Shown: piece by piece, positions 1 through 5,522 of the stretch | Layout of the letters: each line of letters opens with the position of its first letter | Position numbering within the stretch: the stretch's first letter is position 1 | Assembly: GCA_025453435.1 (NCBI GenBank) | Contig: JALOQI010000039.1 | Location: 1-5,676, forward strand | From: Candidatus Omnitrophota bacterium | Lineage (GTDB): Bacteria > Omnitrophota > Koll11 > Gygaellales > Profunditerraquicolaceae | DNA: 5,676 bases | Direction: 5' to 3' | Notes under the pieces: generated by a model | What the model was told of the DNA's origin: nothing | Databases searched by the model: none | What the model saw: only the letters and a program-made list of their open reading frames with translations | Translations under genes and position numbers: made by a program

Positions 1-287
1 ACTGAGTTGACAAGCTCTGTCAGGAAACTCACGCCTCCTATTCTGTCCAGGACGTTCTGGCGCTTCAGCTCGTCGGTCAGCGTGATAAGATCGACGGCCT
101 TGCTGTCGTTATACAGCGAGAGGATGACTTCGAAGACTATGCGGTGGGAATCCTTGTAAAAACACGATTTGTCAACGGATTCGATCGCCACGCCGATCGC
201 GTTCTCATCGATAAGCATGGAACCCAGGACAGCCATTTCGGCGTCCAGATTCTGCGGCGGGACTATTTCTTTTACGATCTCGGCCAT
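1..287 (-). CDS. dnaB: Replicative DNA helicase DnaB, N-terminal part (runs off left edge)
   Basis: DnaB is the hexameric helicase that unwinds DNA ahead of the replication fork and recruits primase. Only the first 95 codons are present; the 3' end lies beyond base 1. The translation starts MAEIVKEIVPPQNLDAEMAV and continues with GSMLIDENAI, FYKDSHRIVFE, DLITLTDELK and GGVSFLTEL, which is the classic all-helical N-terminal DnaB domain. The RecA-like ATPase domain is outside the window. I chose the ATG at 285-287 because the conserved PPQNLDAE block begins nine residues later. The gene follows rplI after only 10 bases, and a weak AGG lies about 9 bases before the start, so translational coupling to rplI is likely. 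rplI followed by dnaB is a common bacterial order. No intein or frameshift is seen in this part. Confidence 0.96.
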   Translation of the reverse strand, partial: MAEIVKEIVPPQNLDAEMAVLGSMLIDENAIGVAIESVDKSCFYKDSHRIVFEVILSLYNDSKAVDLITLTDELKRQNVLDRIGGVSFLTELVNS

Positions 288-297
288 ATGAAAAAGC

Positions 298-741
298 CTA
301 TTTTTTTACTATCCAAACCTTCAAAGTAGCGGTGACTTCCGGATGCAGCTTGATCGGGACTTCGAATATGCCGAGGGCTTTCAATCCTGACTCCAGGACG
401 ATCATTGCCTTGTCGATATCATATCCCTCGTCTTTTAAAGCTTTAGCTATTTCCGCTTCTGTTATGGACCCGTATAATTTTTCTTTTTCCTGCACAAGGA
501 CCGGCAAGGTAACGGATAATTTTTCAAGCCTGTCTTTTAGCTCGGACGCGGATTTTTTCTGCTTTTCATACTGCATGGCCCTGGTTTTCTGCTCCTGCTC
601 GAGCTTCTGCAGGTTTCCCGGAGTCGACTCGAACGCGAGAGACTGCGGGAAAAGAAAATTCCTGGCATAGCCGTCTTTGACTTTAACTACAGACCCTGCT
701 TTGCCGATTCCTTCGATGTCTTTTTTCAATATGACATTCAT
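298..741 (-). CDS. rplI: Large ribosomal subunit protein bL9
   Basis: bL9 binds 23S rRNA near the base of the L1 stalk and helps maintain reading frame. The 147-residue length is normal for the family. The N-terminal rRNA-binding domain is clear: [16 protein letters not shown], then [14 protein letters not shown] at about residues 20-32. A long charged connecting helix covers about residues 42-75. The C-terminal domain has the usual KLYGSIT block at 88-94, [10 protein letters not shown] at 108-117 and [16 protein letters not shown] at 130-145. A GGGG tract seven bases before the ATG serves as the ribosome binding site. The gene lies 15 bases after rpsR and 10 bases before dnaB. Nothing in it is unusual. 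Confidence 0.98.
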   Translation of the reverse strand: MNVILKKDIEGIGKAGSVVKVKDGYARNFLFPQSLAFESTPGNLQKLEQEQKTRAMQYEKQKKSASELKDRLEKLSVTLPVLVQEKEKLYGSITEAEIAKALKDEGYDIDKAMIVLESGLKALGIFEVPIKLHPEVTATLKVWIVKK

Positions 742-756
742 GATAAACCCCTTTGC

Positions 757-1029
757 CTAAATGCGTACGTAAGGTACCAGAGCTATAAAGCGCGCTTTCT
801 TGATCGCCGCCGTCAGCTGGCGCTGATGCCTGGCACAATTGCCTGAACCGCGGGATGAAACTATCCTGCCGCGCTCTTTTACGAAAGATTCAAGAGTCTT
901 AAGGTCTTTATAATCTATTTCCCTGACCTTATCCGCGCAAAAACGGCAAACCTTTTTGCGCTGCTGCATGAACATGCCCGATCTTTTGGACGGTTTTTTC
1001 GTCCGGCTGTTTCTATTATTGATTCTCAT
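757..1029 (-). CDS. rpsR: Small ribosomal subunit protein bS18, zinc-binding type
   Basis: bS18 sits on the platform of the 30S subunit and pairs with bS6. At 90 residues it is a normal size, with a basic N-terminal tail (residues 1-26) followed by the conserved core [19 protein letters not shown] and the C-terminal [16 protein letters not shown]. Cys28, Cys31, Cys65 and His68 (CRFC and NCARH) form the set expected of zinc-carrying S18 paralogues. The segment usually written ILPRRxTG reads IVSSRGSG here (57-63), so two normally conserved residues are changed. The start ATG overlaps the end of ssb by 14 bases and has AGGA about eight bases upstream. Met19 or Met21 are possible internal starts but would remove the basic tail. 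Confidence 0.97.
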   Translation of the reverse strand: MRINNRNSRTKKPSKRSGMFMQQRKKVCRFCADKVREIDYKDLKTLESFVKERGRIVSSRGSGNCARHQRQLTAAIKKARFIALVPYVRI

Positions 1030-1477
1030 CTGGTTTTTCCTCGCTTTCGTCTATCCATCCGCTGTCGGCAGCTGCGTCAGCCACGGACGCCGGCTCGCCG
1101 GAAATATCCTGTCCTGCGCCCGGGCCCGCCCCGCCCTGCCTGCCGGGGGCGCCCAGGAACTGCACCCGCTCGGCAAGGACCTCTATGACGCTGCGGCTCT
1201 TGCCTGTCTGCGCATCGTCCCAGCTGCGGGACTGCAATCTGCCTTCTACCAATAACGAACTGCCTTTATGCAGATACTGGTTACAGGTCTCTGCCTGTTT
1301 GCTCCACACGACTACCGTTATAAAACATGTTTCGTCCTTCAACTGCTGCGCCTTGTCCCTGAACTTGCGGTTCACCGCCAGCCTAAGGTTAGCCACCGCA
1401 GTCCCGGCCGGAGTATATCTCAATTCGGGATCCCTCGTGAGATTCCCTACAAGGATAACCTTATTATAACCTGCCAT
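1016..1477 (-). CDS. ssb: Single-stranded DNA-binding protein, without the usual C-terminal tip
   Basis: SSB coats single-stranded DNA in replication, repair and recombination. The OB fold fills about residues 1-110: [20 protein letters not shown], the LAVNRKF strand, [12 protein letters not shown] and [10 protein letters not shown]. Aromatic residues suited to DNA stacking are Phe39, Trp59 and Trp86, equivalent to the E. coli tryptophans 40, 54 and 88. The rest is a short glycine-rich, then acidic linker (111-153) ending [10 protein letters not shown]. The acidic-hydrophobic DDIPF-like tip that most bacterial SSBs use to recruit partner enzymes is absent, and the other two frames at the 3' end do not supply it. 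The start has a perfect AGGAGGT four bases upstream. The gene lies between rpsF and rpsR, the place held by priB (itself SSB-derived) in enteric bacteria. Confidence 0.97.
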   Translation of the reverse strand: MAGYNKVILVGNLTRDPELRYTPAGTAVANLRLAVNRKFRDKAQQLKDETCFITVVVWSKQAETCNQYLHKGSSLLVEGRLQSRSWDDAQTGKSRSVIEVLAERVQFLGAPGRQGGAGPGAGQDISGEPASVADAAADSGWIDESEEKPDENQ

Positions 1478-1480
1478 TGC

Positions 1481-1487
1481 GACCTCC
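1481..1487 (-). promoter_or_regulatory. Strong Shine-Dalgarno site for ssb
   Basis: On the minus strand AGGAGGT lies four bases before the ssb ATG, in the 30-base gap after rpsF. It is the best anti-16S match at any start in the window and fixes the ssb start. The other genes in the block have weaker sites, so SSB may be translated more strongly than its neighbours; that last point is inference. Confidence 0.85.
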
Positions 1488-1507
1488 TGATGATTGATTC
1501 GTGGCCT

Positions 1508-1798
1508 TTATGCGTCCAGGCGCGTTATGAGCACGCGCAGGATCGATTCGTTCAATCCGTAAAGATATTTCAATTTGGTTATAGCATCCGAGGGAGCAGA
1601 GAATTTCATCAGGTAATAAACGCCTTCCTGCTGTTTCTTGAGCGTGAACGTAAGCCTTCTGCGCTCAGACCAAACGTCGCCGGAAGCCACGGACCCGCTG
1701 TTTTTAGCGACGGCATCCTTTATGACGGCGTATAATGCCTTTGAATCTTCCTCGGAAAGATCCGGTTTTACGATAAACATCGCTTCGTACTTATTCAT
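1508..1798 (-). CDS. rpsF: Small ribosomal subunit protein bS6
   Basis: bS6 binds the central domain of 16S rRNA together with bS18. The 96-residue protein matches family length and shows the expected features: the first strand MNKYEAMFIVKPDLSEED, the central GDVWSERRRLTFTLKKQQEGVYYLMKFSAP (about 40-69) and the last strand NESILRVLITRL. No glutamate-rich tail of the E. coli kind is present. The start codon lies inside the end of pth: the minus-strand string ATGAATAA holds both the rpsF start and the pth stop. AGAGG lies a few bases upstream, within pth codons. This overlap suggests coupled translation of Pth and bS6. Clustering with ssb, rpsR and rplI supports the call. Confidence 0.98.
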   Translation of the reverse strand: MNKYEAMFIVKPDLSEEDSKALYAVIKDAVAKNSGSVASGDVWSERRRLTFTLKKQQEGVYYLMKFSAPSDAITKLKYLYGLNESILRVLITRLDA

Positions 1799-2372
1799 TC
1801 ATACCTCTTTTGTTAAAGATATTCATGCATCTGGTTGTGCCTTCGCTCACCCAGGTTTCCAGGCAGCTGCAGGCGTTATCAACTGTCTCTAAAAGAACCT
1901 TCTTCTCTCTGCGGCCGAAAGCGGACAATACATACCGGGCAGTATCGGCGCTGCGATCCTGCGGCCTGCCGATGCCTATGCGCAGCCGGCTGAATTCATT
2001 GCTGCCAAGCGCCGCTATTACCGACCTCATGCCGTTATGGCCGCCCGCAGACCCGTCCGGGCGCATGCGCAGGCTCCCGAGTACGAGGTCCAGATCGTCA
2101 TACACAACGACCAGCTCAGTAAGATCCGCTCTGTAATGCCTCATCAATGCCCCTACCGCAGGCCCTGAAAGGTTCATATAAGTAAGCGGGGTGGAAACAA
2201 TAGCGCAATCTTTCGAAAAGAACACTTTAGCCGACATGGCGGGGATCGTCTTTTCCCGGCGCAGGACGTATCCCTGGCGCCTGGCCAGGGTATTCGCCGT
2301 TAAAGCTCCCACATTGTGGCGGGAGTTAGCGTATAACCTACCGGGATTCCCCAGGCCGACGATCAGTTTCAT
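1791..2372 (-). CDS. pth: Peptidyl-tRNA hydrolase
   Basis: Pth cleaves the ester bond of peptidyl-tRNAs that drop off ribosomes, recycling tRNA and peptide; it is cytosolic and usually essential. The 193-residue length is typical. Visible family motifs are VGLGNPG (5-11), NSRHNVG with catalytic His19 (16-22), TYMNLSG with Asn67 (64-70), YDDLDL with Asp92 (91-96) and GGHNGMRS with Asn113 (110-117), followed by FSRLRIGIGRP. All residues expected for substrate binding and catalysis are present. The start lies 7 bases after rplY; an AAGGAG tract sits inside the last rplY codons but is rather distant. The 3' end overlaps rpsF by 8 bases. The rplY-pth pair corresponds to ctc-spoVC in Bacillus subtilis. 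Confidence 0.98.
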   Translation of the reverse strand: MKLIVGLGNPGRLYANSRHNVGALTANTLARRQGYVLRREKTIPAMSAKVFFSKDCAIVSTPLTYMNLSGPAVGALMRHYRADLTELVVVYDDLDLVLGSLRMRPDGSAGGHNGMRSVIAALGSNEFSRLRIGIGRPQDRSADTARYVLSAFGRREKKVLLETVDNACSCLETWVSEGTTRCMNIFNKRGMNE

Positions 2373-2379
2373 AGAGAAA

Positions 2380-3075
2380 TTACTTCTTCTCCTTTGCTTC
2401 CTTTTCCTTGCCTTCGGCTTCTTTGCCTTCTTCAGGCTCTTCTTTCTTCTCTTTGATTACTTCCAGCTCAGGCTGTGCTTCGCCTTCGGGAACTGCGACC
2501 TCTTCCTTCATAGGCTCGGCAACAGTAAGGACTATCGCTTCAGGATCGTTCAACACCTTGACTTTCGCAGGGAACTTAATATCCTTGATATGGATCGTAT
2601 CGCCTATTTTTAGATTGCTTATTTCCACTTCGATGTTCTTGGGGATATCCGTCGGCAGACATTCCACTTCGATCTCCCACAGTATCAGCGACAGGGAACC
2701 GCCGTCCGCCTTTATGCCGGGAGCCTCTCCCTTGGTAACTACAGGCACATTGACCTTCAAAGCCTTTGTCAGGGATATTTCGTTCAGGTCCACATGCAGG
2801 ATGTCGCCCTTGACGGGGTCATGCTGCATTTCTTTGATCATGCACGGACGGCCTGACTGTTTTTTCTCATCCTTGACCTTAAGGGTGATGATCGCGTTCT
2901 CGATCTGATGCTGATGAATAAGTTTCAACAGATCTCCGCGGGATATTTTTATCGCAAGAGACTGCTTGCCGCTCGAATACACGACGGCAGGTATCTCGCC
3001 TTTATGGCGCAATGCCTTTGATTTGTTCTTTCCGATCTCCTGCCTAATTTGAGCTTCCAACAATAACTCTTCCAT
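2380..3075 (-). CDS. rplY: Large ribosomal subunit protein bL25, Ctc/TL5 long form
   Basis: bL25 binds 5S rRNA. This is the long, two-domain form (231 residues) also called Ctc or TL5. The N-terminal 5S-binding domain spans about residues 1-95, with RQEIGKNKSKALRHKGEIPAVVY near the start and HDPVKGDILHVDL at 85-96. The C-terminal beta domain covers about 96-188, including VPVVTKGEAPGIKADGG (110-126), the LPTDIPKNIEVEIS segment (140-153) and the IGDTIHIKDIKFP segment (157-169). The last 43 residues (about 189-231) form a low-complexity Glu/Lys/Pro tail, longer and more charged than in many homologues and probably disordered. The start follows prs by 24 bases, with GGGG and AGG tracts close upstream. 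Confidence 0.97.
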   Translation of the reverse strand: MEELLLEAQIRQEIGKNKSKALRHKGEIPAVVYSSGKQSLAIKISRGDLLKLIHQHQIENAIITLKVKDEKKQSGRPCMIKEMQHDPVKGDILHVDLNEISLTKALKVNVPVVTKGEAPGIKADGGSLSLILWEIEVECLPTDIPKNIEVEISNLKIGDTIHIKDIKFPAKVKVLNDPEAIVLTVAEPMKEEVAVPEGEAQPELEVIKEKKEEPEEGKEAEGKEKEAKEKK

Positions 3076-3099
3076 TTTTCCTGCCCCTTTACTATTTTT

Positions 3100-4047
3100 T
3101 TATCGGTTTTCGTCAAAAAGACAGCTGACTGATTCTTCCCTGTGTATCCGCCATATAGCCTCGCCCAAAAGCGGAGCTATAGACAGAACTTTTATGCGCG
3201 GATGCTGCTTTTCCTTTAAAAGCGGGATGCTGTCTGTTATTACCAGTTCTTCCAGGTCCTTGCACGCGTCGATGCGCTCTATGGCAGGGCCTGATAATAT
3301 GCCGTGGCTTATGCCGGCGCTCACGCTCTTACACCCCGCGCTTTTTAACGCCGCTACAGCCTCAACAAGAGAACTGCCTGTTGCGATCAAGTCATCCACT
3401 ATTATGGCGTTTTTGCCTTTGACCTCGCCCATTATATGCATGACTTCGGTCTTTTCAGGCGAATCCCTGCGTTTGTCGATTATAGCAAGGCCGGCTGAAA
3501 GCCGTTTAGCGTACGCGCGCGCCATTTTTATGCTGCCCACATCCGGAGAGACCACAACCAGGTTGTTGAGCTTCAGCGCCGAGAAATAATCTATGAACAC
3601 GTTTATGGCGAACAGATGATCCACGGGTATGTCGAAAAATCCCTGGATCTGGCCCGCATGCAGATCCATGGTTATGACCCGGTTCGCCCCTGCAGTGGTC
3701 AGAAGATTAGCTACGAGCTTAGCGGTTATCGGGACTCTCGGCTGGTCTTTGCGGTCCTGCCTGGCGTAGCCGAAAAACGGCACAACAGCGGTTATGCGCT
3801 GGGCTGAGGCGCGCTTGAGCGCGTCTATCATTATCAAAAGCTCCATCAAAGTCCTGTTAGGAGGAGGGCACGTGGGCTGGATTATAAAAATATCCTTGCC
3901 CCTGACGTTCTCGTTTATCTTTACCCTGATCTCCCCTTCGCTGAATTCCCCGACTAACGCGTCAGACAGCTTGATCTTCAATGAAGAACAAATGTCCTGC
4001 GCAAGCTGGGGATGAGCGTTCCCGCTAAAGATCTTTAATTTATCCAT
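3100..4047 (-). CDS. prs: Ribose-phosphate pyrophosphokinase (PRPP synthetase, class I)
   Basis: The enzyme transfers pyrophosphate from ATP to ribose 5-phosphate, giving PRPP for purine, pyrimidine, histidine, tryptophan and NAD synthesis. At 315 residues it is full length. Key motifs, in order: FSEGEIRVKINENVRG (35-50), FFGYARQDRK of the ATP site (91-100), MDLHAGQIQGFFD with catalytic His130 (127-139), VVSPDVG (165-171), the flexible-loop KRRDSP starting at Lys192, VMHIMG, and the PRPP-binding loop VDDLIATGSS (217-226). That loop reads ATGSS where many class I enzymes have DTGGT, a modest change that leaves both acidic residues of VDD. AGGGG six bases before the ATG is the ribosome binding site. 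It follows glmU by 53 bases, the conserved glmU-prs order. Confidence 0.98.
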   Translation of the reverse strand: MDKLKIFSGNAHPQLAQDICSSLKIKLSDALVGEFSEGEIRVKINENVRGKDIFIIQPTCPPPNRTLMELLIMIDALKRASAQRITAVVPFFGYARQDRKDQPRVPITAKLVANLLTTAGANRVITMDLHAGQIQGFFDIPVDHLFAINVFIDYFSALKLNNLVVVSPDVGSIKMARAYAKRLSAGLAIIDKRRDSPEKTEVMHIMGEVKGKNAIIVDDLIATGSSLVEAVAALKSAGCKSVSAGISHGILSGPAIERIDACKDLEELVITDSIPLLKEKQHPRIKVLSIAPLLGEAIWRIHREESVSCLFDENR

Positions 4048-4100
4048 ATATTCCCCTTTTATATTACGTTATAGTATGGCGAGGTGAGCTCGGCCGAAAC

Positions 4101-5069
4101 CTACGTATTGTAGCTGGAGGGAAAACCAACAACTACAGTGTTATTACGCAACGCAGCGCCCTTTTTAATATGAGCGAAAGGGCCTATTTTGCACTGTGTT
4201 CCAATTTTAACAGAGTTTTCTATCACTGTAAAGGGATAAATTGTCGTATCAGGCCCTATTGAAGTGCCGTGGCTGATCATGGTGGAATCAGGGTCGACAA
4301 TCGTTACCCCGCTTTTCATATAAGTCTCGTTTATTCTTTTTCGTATGCACGTATCCGCTGCGGCCAGCTCAACGCGGGAGTTGACTCCCAGGGCTTCCTG
4401 CGCGTTCTTTACCGCGCAGGACTCTATCAGCTCGCCGTTTGCGCGCAGTATGCCTATTAAATCCGTAAGGTAATATTCTTTTTTCTTATTATTTGCCCTG
4501 ACCTTTTTGATCCCTGCCTCTAACTTAGCCTTATCGAAACAGATAATACCGGTATTTATCTCTTTTATGTCCTTCTGAAAAGCGTCGGCGTCCTTTTCTT
4601 CCCGGATACCGGTTACGCTGCCCCGCTCATCGCGCAGTATCCTTCCGTATCCTGCCGGATCTTCCATTACAGCGGTCAATATCGTGGCAGCGGCATTCGA
4701 ATCGGCGTGCCTTTTTAAAAGTTCCTTAATGGCATCCTCTTTCAACAGAGGAGTATCGCCGTAAAGCACGATTATCGTGCCTTTGAAACTTCTAAGAAGC
4801 GGCAAAGCCTGCTTGACAGCATCAGCCGTACCTATGACCTTTTTTTGCAAAACAGTGCTCGTTCCCGAAGGCAGGGCCTTTTTAACGTCAGCGGCCTTAT
4901 ACCCCAGGACGACTACGTGCTTATCGAACTTCAGAGCTTTAGCCAGATCCAGGACGTAAAGTATCATCGCGCGTCCGCAGACCGGGTGCAGGACCTTTGG
5001 CAGGTCCGATTTCATGCGGGTCCCTTTTCCCGCAGCCAGAATTATAGCAGCCACCCTTTGTTTTTTCAT
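4101..5069 (-). CDS. glmU: UDP-N-acetylglucosamine pyrophosphorylase, GlmU with a shortened left-handed beta-helix domain
   Basis: GlmU normally makes UDP-GlcNAc in two steps: an acetyltransferase forms GlcNAc-1-P and a uridyltransferase joins it to UTP. The uridyltransferase domain (about 1-230) looks intact: LAAGKGTRMKSDLPK with Arg18 and Lys25, VLQKKVIGTADA with Gln75, LYGDTPLL with Asp105, AGYGRI, EEKD, NTGI with Asn172 and GVNSR with Asn230. The beta-helix starts at about 252 (SGVTIVDPDST, IGPDTTIYPFTVI, IGTQCKIGPFAHI) but the protein ends at 322, against about 450 in standard GlmU. E. coli Arg333 aligns with a Lys in FAHIKKG; Lys351, His363 and the later active-site residues are missing. 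Only 53 bases follow before prs, so no frameshift can hide the rest. The tail TVVVGFPSS resembles the closing turn of hexapeptide transferases. Pyrophosphorylase activity is likely; acetyltransferase activity is not. No convincing Shine-Dalgarno precedes the ATG. Confidence 0.93.
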   Translation of the reverse strand: MKKQRVAAIILAAGKGTRMKSDLPKVLHPVCGRAMILYVLDLAKALKFDKHVVVLGYKAADVKKALPSGTSTVLQKKVIGTADAVKQALPLLRSFKGTIIVLYGDTPLLKEDAIKELLKRHADSNAAATILTAVMEDPAGYGRILRDERGSVTGIREEKDADAFQKDIKEINTGIICFDKAKLEAGIKKVRANNKKKEYYLTDLIGILRANGELIESCAVKNAQEALGVNSRVELAAADTCIRKRINETYMKSGVTIVDPDSTMISHGTSIGPDTTIYPFTVIENSVKIGTQCKIGPFAHIKKGAALRNNTVVVGFPSSYNT

Positions 5070-5101
5070 GCTTTATAAAAAATCTGTTGGAACGTCAATG
5101 A

Positions 5102-5146
5102 GGCCATGACTTATGGAGTGCACAGCACGACATAAGTCATAAGGCC
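5102..5146. repeat. Inverted repeat 1: interrupted hairpin with tandem G-A mismatches
   Basis: Arms ATGACTTATG (5106-5115) and CATAAGTCAT (5131-5140) are perfectly complementary over 10 bases. Inside, GTGC and GCAC form a further 4-base stem capped by ACA. The two stems are separated by GA opposite GA, which could form tandem sheared G-A pairs in the plus-strand transcript; the minus-strand transcript would have TC opposite TC. GGCC occurs at both outer edges (5102-5105 and 5143-5146), with two unpaired A. No T-run follows on either strand, so it is not a canonical intrinsic terminator. It ends 33 bases before the glmU start. Confidence 0.8.
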
Positions 5147-5152
5147 GAATTG

Positions 5153-5208
5153 ATCCTGTAGATGCGAAGAAATTTCAGGAGAAATTTCTGAGCGCTTATC
5201 TACAGGAT
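5153..5208. repeat. Inverted repeat 2: long two-part hairpin
   Basis: Outer arms ATCCTGTAGAT (5153-5163) and ATCTACAGGAT (5198-5208) are perfectly complementary over 11 bases. An inner stem of 9 pairs, AGAAATTTC (5168-5176) with GAAATTTCT (5181-5189), is capped by a four-base loop (AGGA on plus, TCCT on minus). GCG (5164-5166) can pair with CGC (5193-5195) between them, leaving a small internal loop and a TT bulge. In all, 23 pairs are possible over 56 bases. There is no T-run directly downstream in the direction of glmU. Confidence 0.85.
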
Positions 5209-5253
5209 AAAAACTCGAGATGCTTTGGAATTCAATTTATATCTATAATCTTA

Positions 5254-5324
5254 TTGGGACGTATGGATTCGAACCATAATAGCGAGACCCAAATTCTCGT
5301 GTCCTACCATTGGACGACGTCCCA
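5254..5324 (-). tRNA. tRNA-Gln, anticodon UUG
   Basis: Read on the minus strand this 71-base stretch folds into a full cloverleaf. The acceptor stem is TGGGACG with CGTCCCA; the D arm is GTCC-AATGGTA-GGAC; the anticodon stem is CGAGA/TCTCG with loop ATTTGGG, giving anticodon TTG; the variable loop is CTAT; and the T arm is TATGG-TTCGAAT-CCATA. The discriminator base is A. The first pair, U1-A72, is the weak pair characteristic of glutamine tRNAs and supports the identity. CCA is not encoded. It lies 30 bases after the spoVG-like stop and is probably cut from a transcript shared with its neighbours. Confidence 0.95.
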
Positions 5325-5347
5325 GAAATCTATTCGCTTCGTCGTCC
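5312..5347 (-). promoter_or_regulatory. Possible alternative hairpin between the tRNA-Gln leader and the tRNA 5' half
   Basis: On the minus strand the leader sequence GGACGACG (5347-5340) is perfectly complementary to CGTCGTCC (5319-5312), which is tRNA nucleotides 6-13, with a 20-base loop between them. If formed, this 8-base stem would compete with the acceptor and D stems and hide the RNase P cleavage point in its loop. The complementarity is seen directly; a regulatory role is conjecture. Confidence 0.35.
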
Positions 5348-5354
5348 TATTCTA

Positions 5355-5522
5355 TCACATCTCGTCGTTTGCGTCAGCCCGTGCCGCATGAGGGCCTTTT
5401 TTTACTTCCTGCTCATAACCGTCGAGCACCTTCTTCTGCAGGCACTCCCTGAAGCCCTGCGTTATGGGATGGGCTATATCCTTATGCTCAGCCTGCGCGC
5501 TGTTCTCCTGCGGATTCGGCAA
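5355..5522 (-). pseudogene. spoVG: SpoVG-family regulator, C-terminal part only
   Basis: SpoVG proteins are small nucleic-acid-binding regulators, conserved next to glmU in many bacteria. The frame ends AEHKDIAHPITQGFRECLQK, then KVLDGYEQEV and a short polar tail (KKGPHAARADANDEM); KDIAHPI followed by a C-terminal helix is the family signature. The N-terminal beta sheet (about 60 residues in homologues) is missing: an in-frame TGA lies at 5523-5525, and no minus-strand frame in 5523-5676 encodes anything like it. The frame could start at a TTG (5520-5522) with GGAGG five bases upstream, giving 55 residues, which may be chance. Either the gene is broken, the right end of the window is misjoined, or a short form is made. 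Position before tRNA-Gln and glmU supports the family call. Confidence 0.72.

Larger units (their letters stand above)
5070..5253. other. 184-base spacer between tRNA-Gln and glmU with two hairpins
   Basis: No coding sequence is supported here. The spacer is AT-rich at both ends and is largely filled by two consecutive inverted repeats (5102-5146 and 5153-5208), listed separately. It is the longest non-coding stretch inside the gene block and the natural place for a processing site, leader element or palindromic repeat between the tRNA and glmU. Confidence 0.8.

Noticed and set aside
956..1735. Long plus-strand reading frames opposite rpsR, ssb and rpsF
   Set aside because: They overlap well-conserved minus-strand genes completely, have no family resemblance and lack ribosome binding sites; they are shadows.
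2191..2908. Plus-strand frames opposite pth and rplY with hydrophobic, Phe/Leu-rich translations
   Set aside because: The hydrophobic stretch is the reverse complement of the Glu/Lys-rich bL25 tail, not a real membrane protein.
4060..4100. TATAAC -10-like box and small hairpin between glmU and prs
   Set aside because: No -35 element lies at a suitable distance and the hairpin has only about six pairs without a T-run; a separate prs promoter is not supported.
4062..4103. GlmU truncation explained by a frameshift or read-through of the TAG stop
   Set aside because: Read-through would add only 13 residues before a TAA, and the other frames before prs do not resemble GlmU; the missing codons are not present.
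5072..5098. Promoter-like TTGACG and TATAAA on the minus strand just upstream of glmU
   Set aside because: The spacing is only 15 bases and the -10 element ends two bases before the ATG, so transcription would begin inside the start codon; no alternative downstream start fits the conserved N-terminus.
5102..5208. The two hairpins as intrinsic terminators for spoVG-tRNA
   Set aside because: Neither is followed by a T-run on either strand, and glmU follows in the same direction.
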